The position numbers were made by a program, and so were the translations under genes. The notes below the pieces were generated by a model, which saw only the letters and a program-made list of their open reading frames with translations, did no database searches and was not told the origin of the DNA. Below, piece by piece: positions 6,456 through 6,791 of a DNA stretch of 6,791 nucleotides; the first letter of the stretch is position 1; every line of letters starts with the position of its first letter. The stretch comes from CAZKUN01 sp964555935 (GTDB lineage: Bacteria > Armatimonadota > Zipacnadia > Zipacnadales > VGFC01), in the NCBI GenBank assembly GCA_964555935.1, contig CAZKUN010000376.1, positions 1 to 6,791 on the forward strand, given 5' to 3'.

Positions 6456-6533
6456 GGGTAGCCCTCGTTGCGCCTGGTGGTGTCTCGTTCTATGGAGTGG
6501 CCACATCGACCTTCGGAGGGAGCTGTGTTGGCC

Positions 6534-6543
6534 CGAGCGCTCG
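6534..6543. repeat. 10-bp perfect palindrome upstream of the recombinase
   Basis: CGAGCGCTCG is a perfect palindrome 79 bases before the recombinase ATG. It could be an autoregulatory operator. In GC-rich DNA such a palindrome may be chance. Confidence 0.2.
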
Positions 6544-6627
6544 CGGGGTCTCTGGGAACGGCGGGGATGCTGGCCGGCGCTCGTCGCTGCGCGTCCAGCC
6601 CCGTGGAGTGTCATAGGAGTTGTAGAC

Positions 6628-6676
6628 TTGCACGGTAGATGCCAATGGACCGGTGCTGTTGACATCCACCGTGTAA
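6628..6676. repeat. 49-bp imperfect inverted repeat, candidate attachment or operator site
   Basis: TTGCACGGTAGATG (6628-6641) and CATCCACCGTGTAA (6663-6676) pair at 12 of 14 positions, plus a G-T wobble, around a 21-base centre. Serine-integrase attachment sites are imperfect inverted repeats of about 40-50 bp that often sit next to the integrase gene, and this one is about 170 bases upstream of the recombinase start. The size and place fit. No partner site is visible, so an operator role is equally possible. Confidence 0.4.
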
Positions 6677-6685
6677 ACTCACAGT

Positions 6686-6714
6686 CGGTTCACCCCCACG
6701 TGTGTGGGGAGCAC
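6686..6714 (-). CRISPR. Single type I-E CRISPR repeat (solitary)
   Basis: Read on the minus strand, the 29 bases start GTGCTCCCCACACACG and end TGGGGGTGAACCG. This fits the type I-E repeat: 29-nt length, GTG(T/C)TCCCC start, hairpin CCCCAC-acac-GTGGGG, and a GTGAACCG 3' part that would become the 8-nt crRNA handle. One plus-strand frame through it gives the HPHVCGEH peptide known from mis-annotated I-E arrays. With 32-nt spacers a second copy should begin at 6747 or 6625; neither site matches. In the canonical orientation the leader would lie above 6714 and spacers below 6686. It is therefore a leader-proximal repeat without an array, a remnant, or a solitary repeat unit. No cas genes are in the window. 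Confidence 0.75.
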
Positions 6715-6791
6715 CTCGTCCCCCCCCAGCGCCTGCCTCGTTGACCTCCCCCCATTAACGGTACCACTCACAGTCTCATGGATTCGTTGCC

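Larger units (their letters stand above)
6456..6791. other. Non-coding stretch upstream of the recombinase
   Basis: These 336 bases contain no convincing gene. They hold the recombinase ribosome site (6462-6466), a 10-bp palindrome (6534-6543), the 49-bp inverted repeat (6628-6676) and the single CRISPR repeat (6686-6714). The last 77 bases (6715-6791) show C-runs and no second repeat. They are where a leader would be expected, but they are not clearly AT-rich. Confidence 0.6.

Noticed and set aside
6659..6664. Perfect TTGACA -35-like box on the plus strand
   Set aside because: The region 16-18 bases further has no -10 box (CAGTCG there), and no plus-strand gene follows. It falls inside the right half of the inverted repeat region.
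6456..6665. 70-residue N-terminal extension of the recombinase
   Set aside because: It shows no family resemblance. The ATG at 6455 starts exactly at the resolvase fold (MKVAIYIRVS) and has a GAGGG ribosome site.
6379..6744. Plus-strand open frame ending with a HPHVCGEH peptide
   Set aside because: It is antisense to the recombinase start, and its tail is the translated CRISPR repeat, a well-known annotation artefact.
6715..6791. Possible continuation of a CRISPR array to the right
   Set aside because: The 29 bases from 6747 do not resemble the repeat beyond a C-run, so no second unit is present.

Overview
The window is bacterial and GC-rich. The best clues to origin are a prepilin-like protein of the H-X9-DG (DUF1559-like) type and a secreted FIDDFLI-type beta-propeller of glycoside-hydrolase character. 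Both are expanded in Planctomycetota, Armatimonadota and related environmental lineages. That is an inference from family distribution, and the sequence alone does not fix the phylum. No rRNA, tRNA or cas gene was seen.

Left part (about 1-3414, all minus strand). In transcription order it holds the C-terminal third of an enolase-superfamily sugar-acid dehydratase (broken), a 78-aa pseudopilin-like protein with a non-canonical G|INPWE cleavage site, a classical H-X9-DG pseudopilin whose ATG overlaps the previous stop by 4 bases, a small signal-peptide beta-barrel protein resembling YjbH-type outer-membrane proteins, and a secreted beta-propeller protein with four Asp-box-like motifs. Apart from the dehydratase, every product carries an export or pilin-type signal, so this looks like a cell-envelope and polysaccharide-handling neighbourhood. 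Strong hairpins follow the barrel gene and the propeller gene.

Middle (3415-4764, plus strand). A PAS sensor histidine kinase with a cysteine cluster in the PAS region (CX9CX5CX2C) starts at 3627. Its last 25 or so residues are knocked out of frame by one extra G in an eight-G run at 4679-4686. The reading frame after the run still encodes a perfect end to the ATPase domain. No partner response regulator is in the window.

Right part (4765-6791). A large serine recombinase (catalytic Ser10, recombinase domain, zinc ribbon, coiled coil) is on the minus strand from 6455. Its reading frame runs past its recognisable end and antisense through the kinase gene to 4338. Upstream of it are a 49-base imperfect inverted repeat and, 10 bases further on, one 29-base type I-E CRISPR repeat that has no second copy at the expected 61-base period on either side.

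Taken together, the kinase-recombinase segment lies between a truncated metabolic gene and an isolated CRISPR repeat. This suggests a rearranged or mobile-element-affected region. The window does not show both ends of an element, so this remains an inference.
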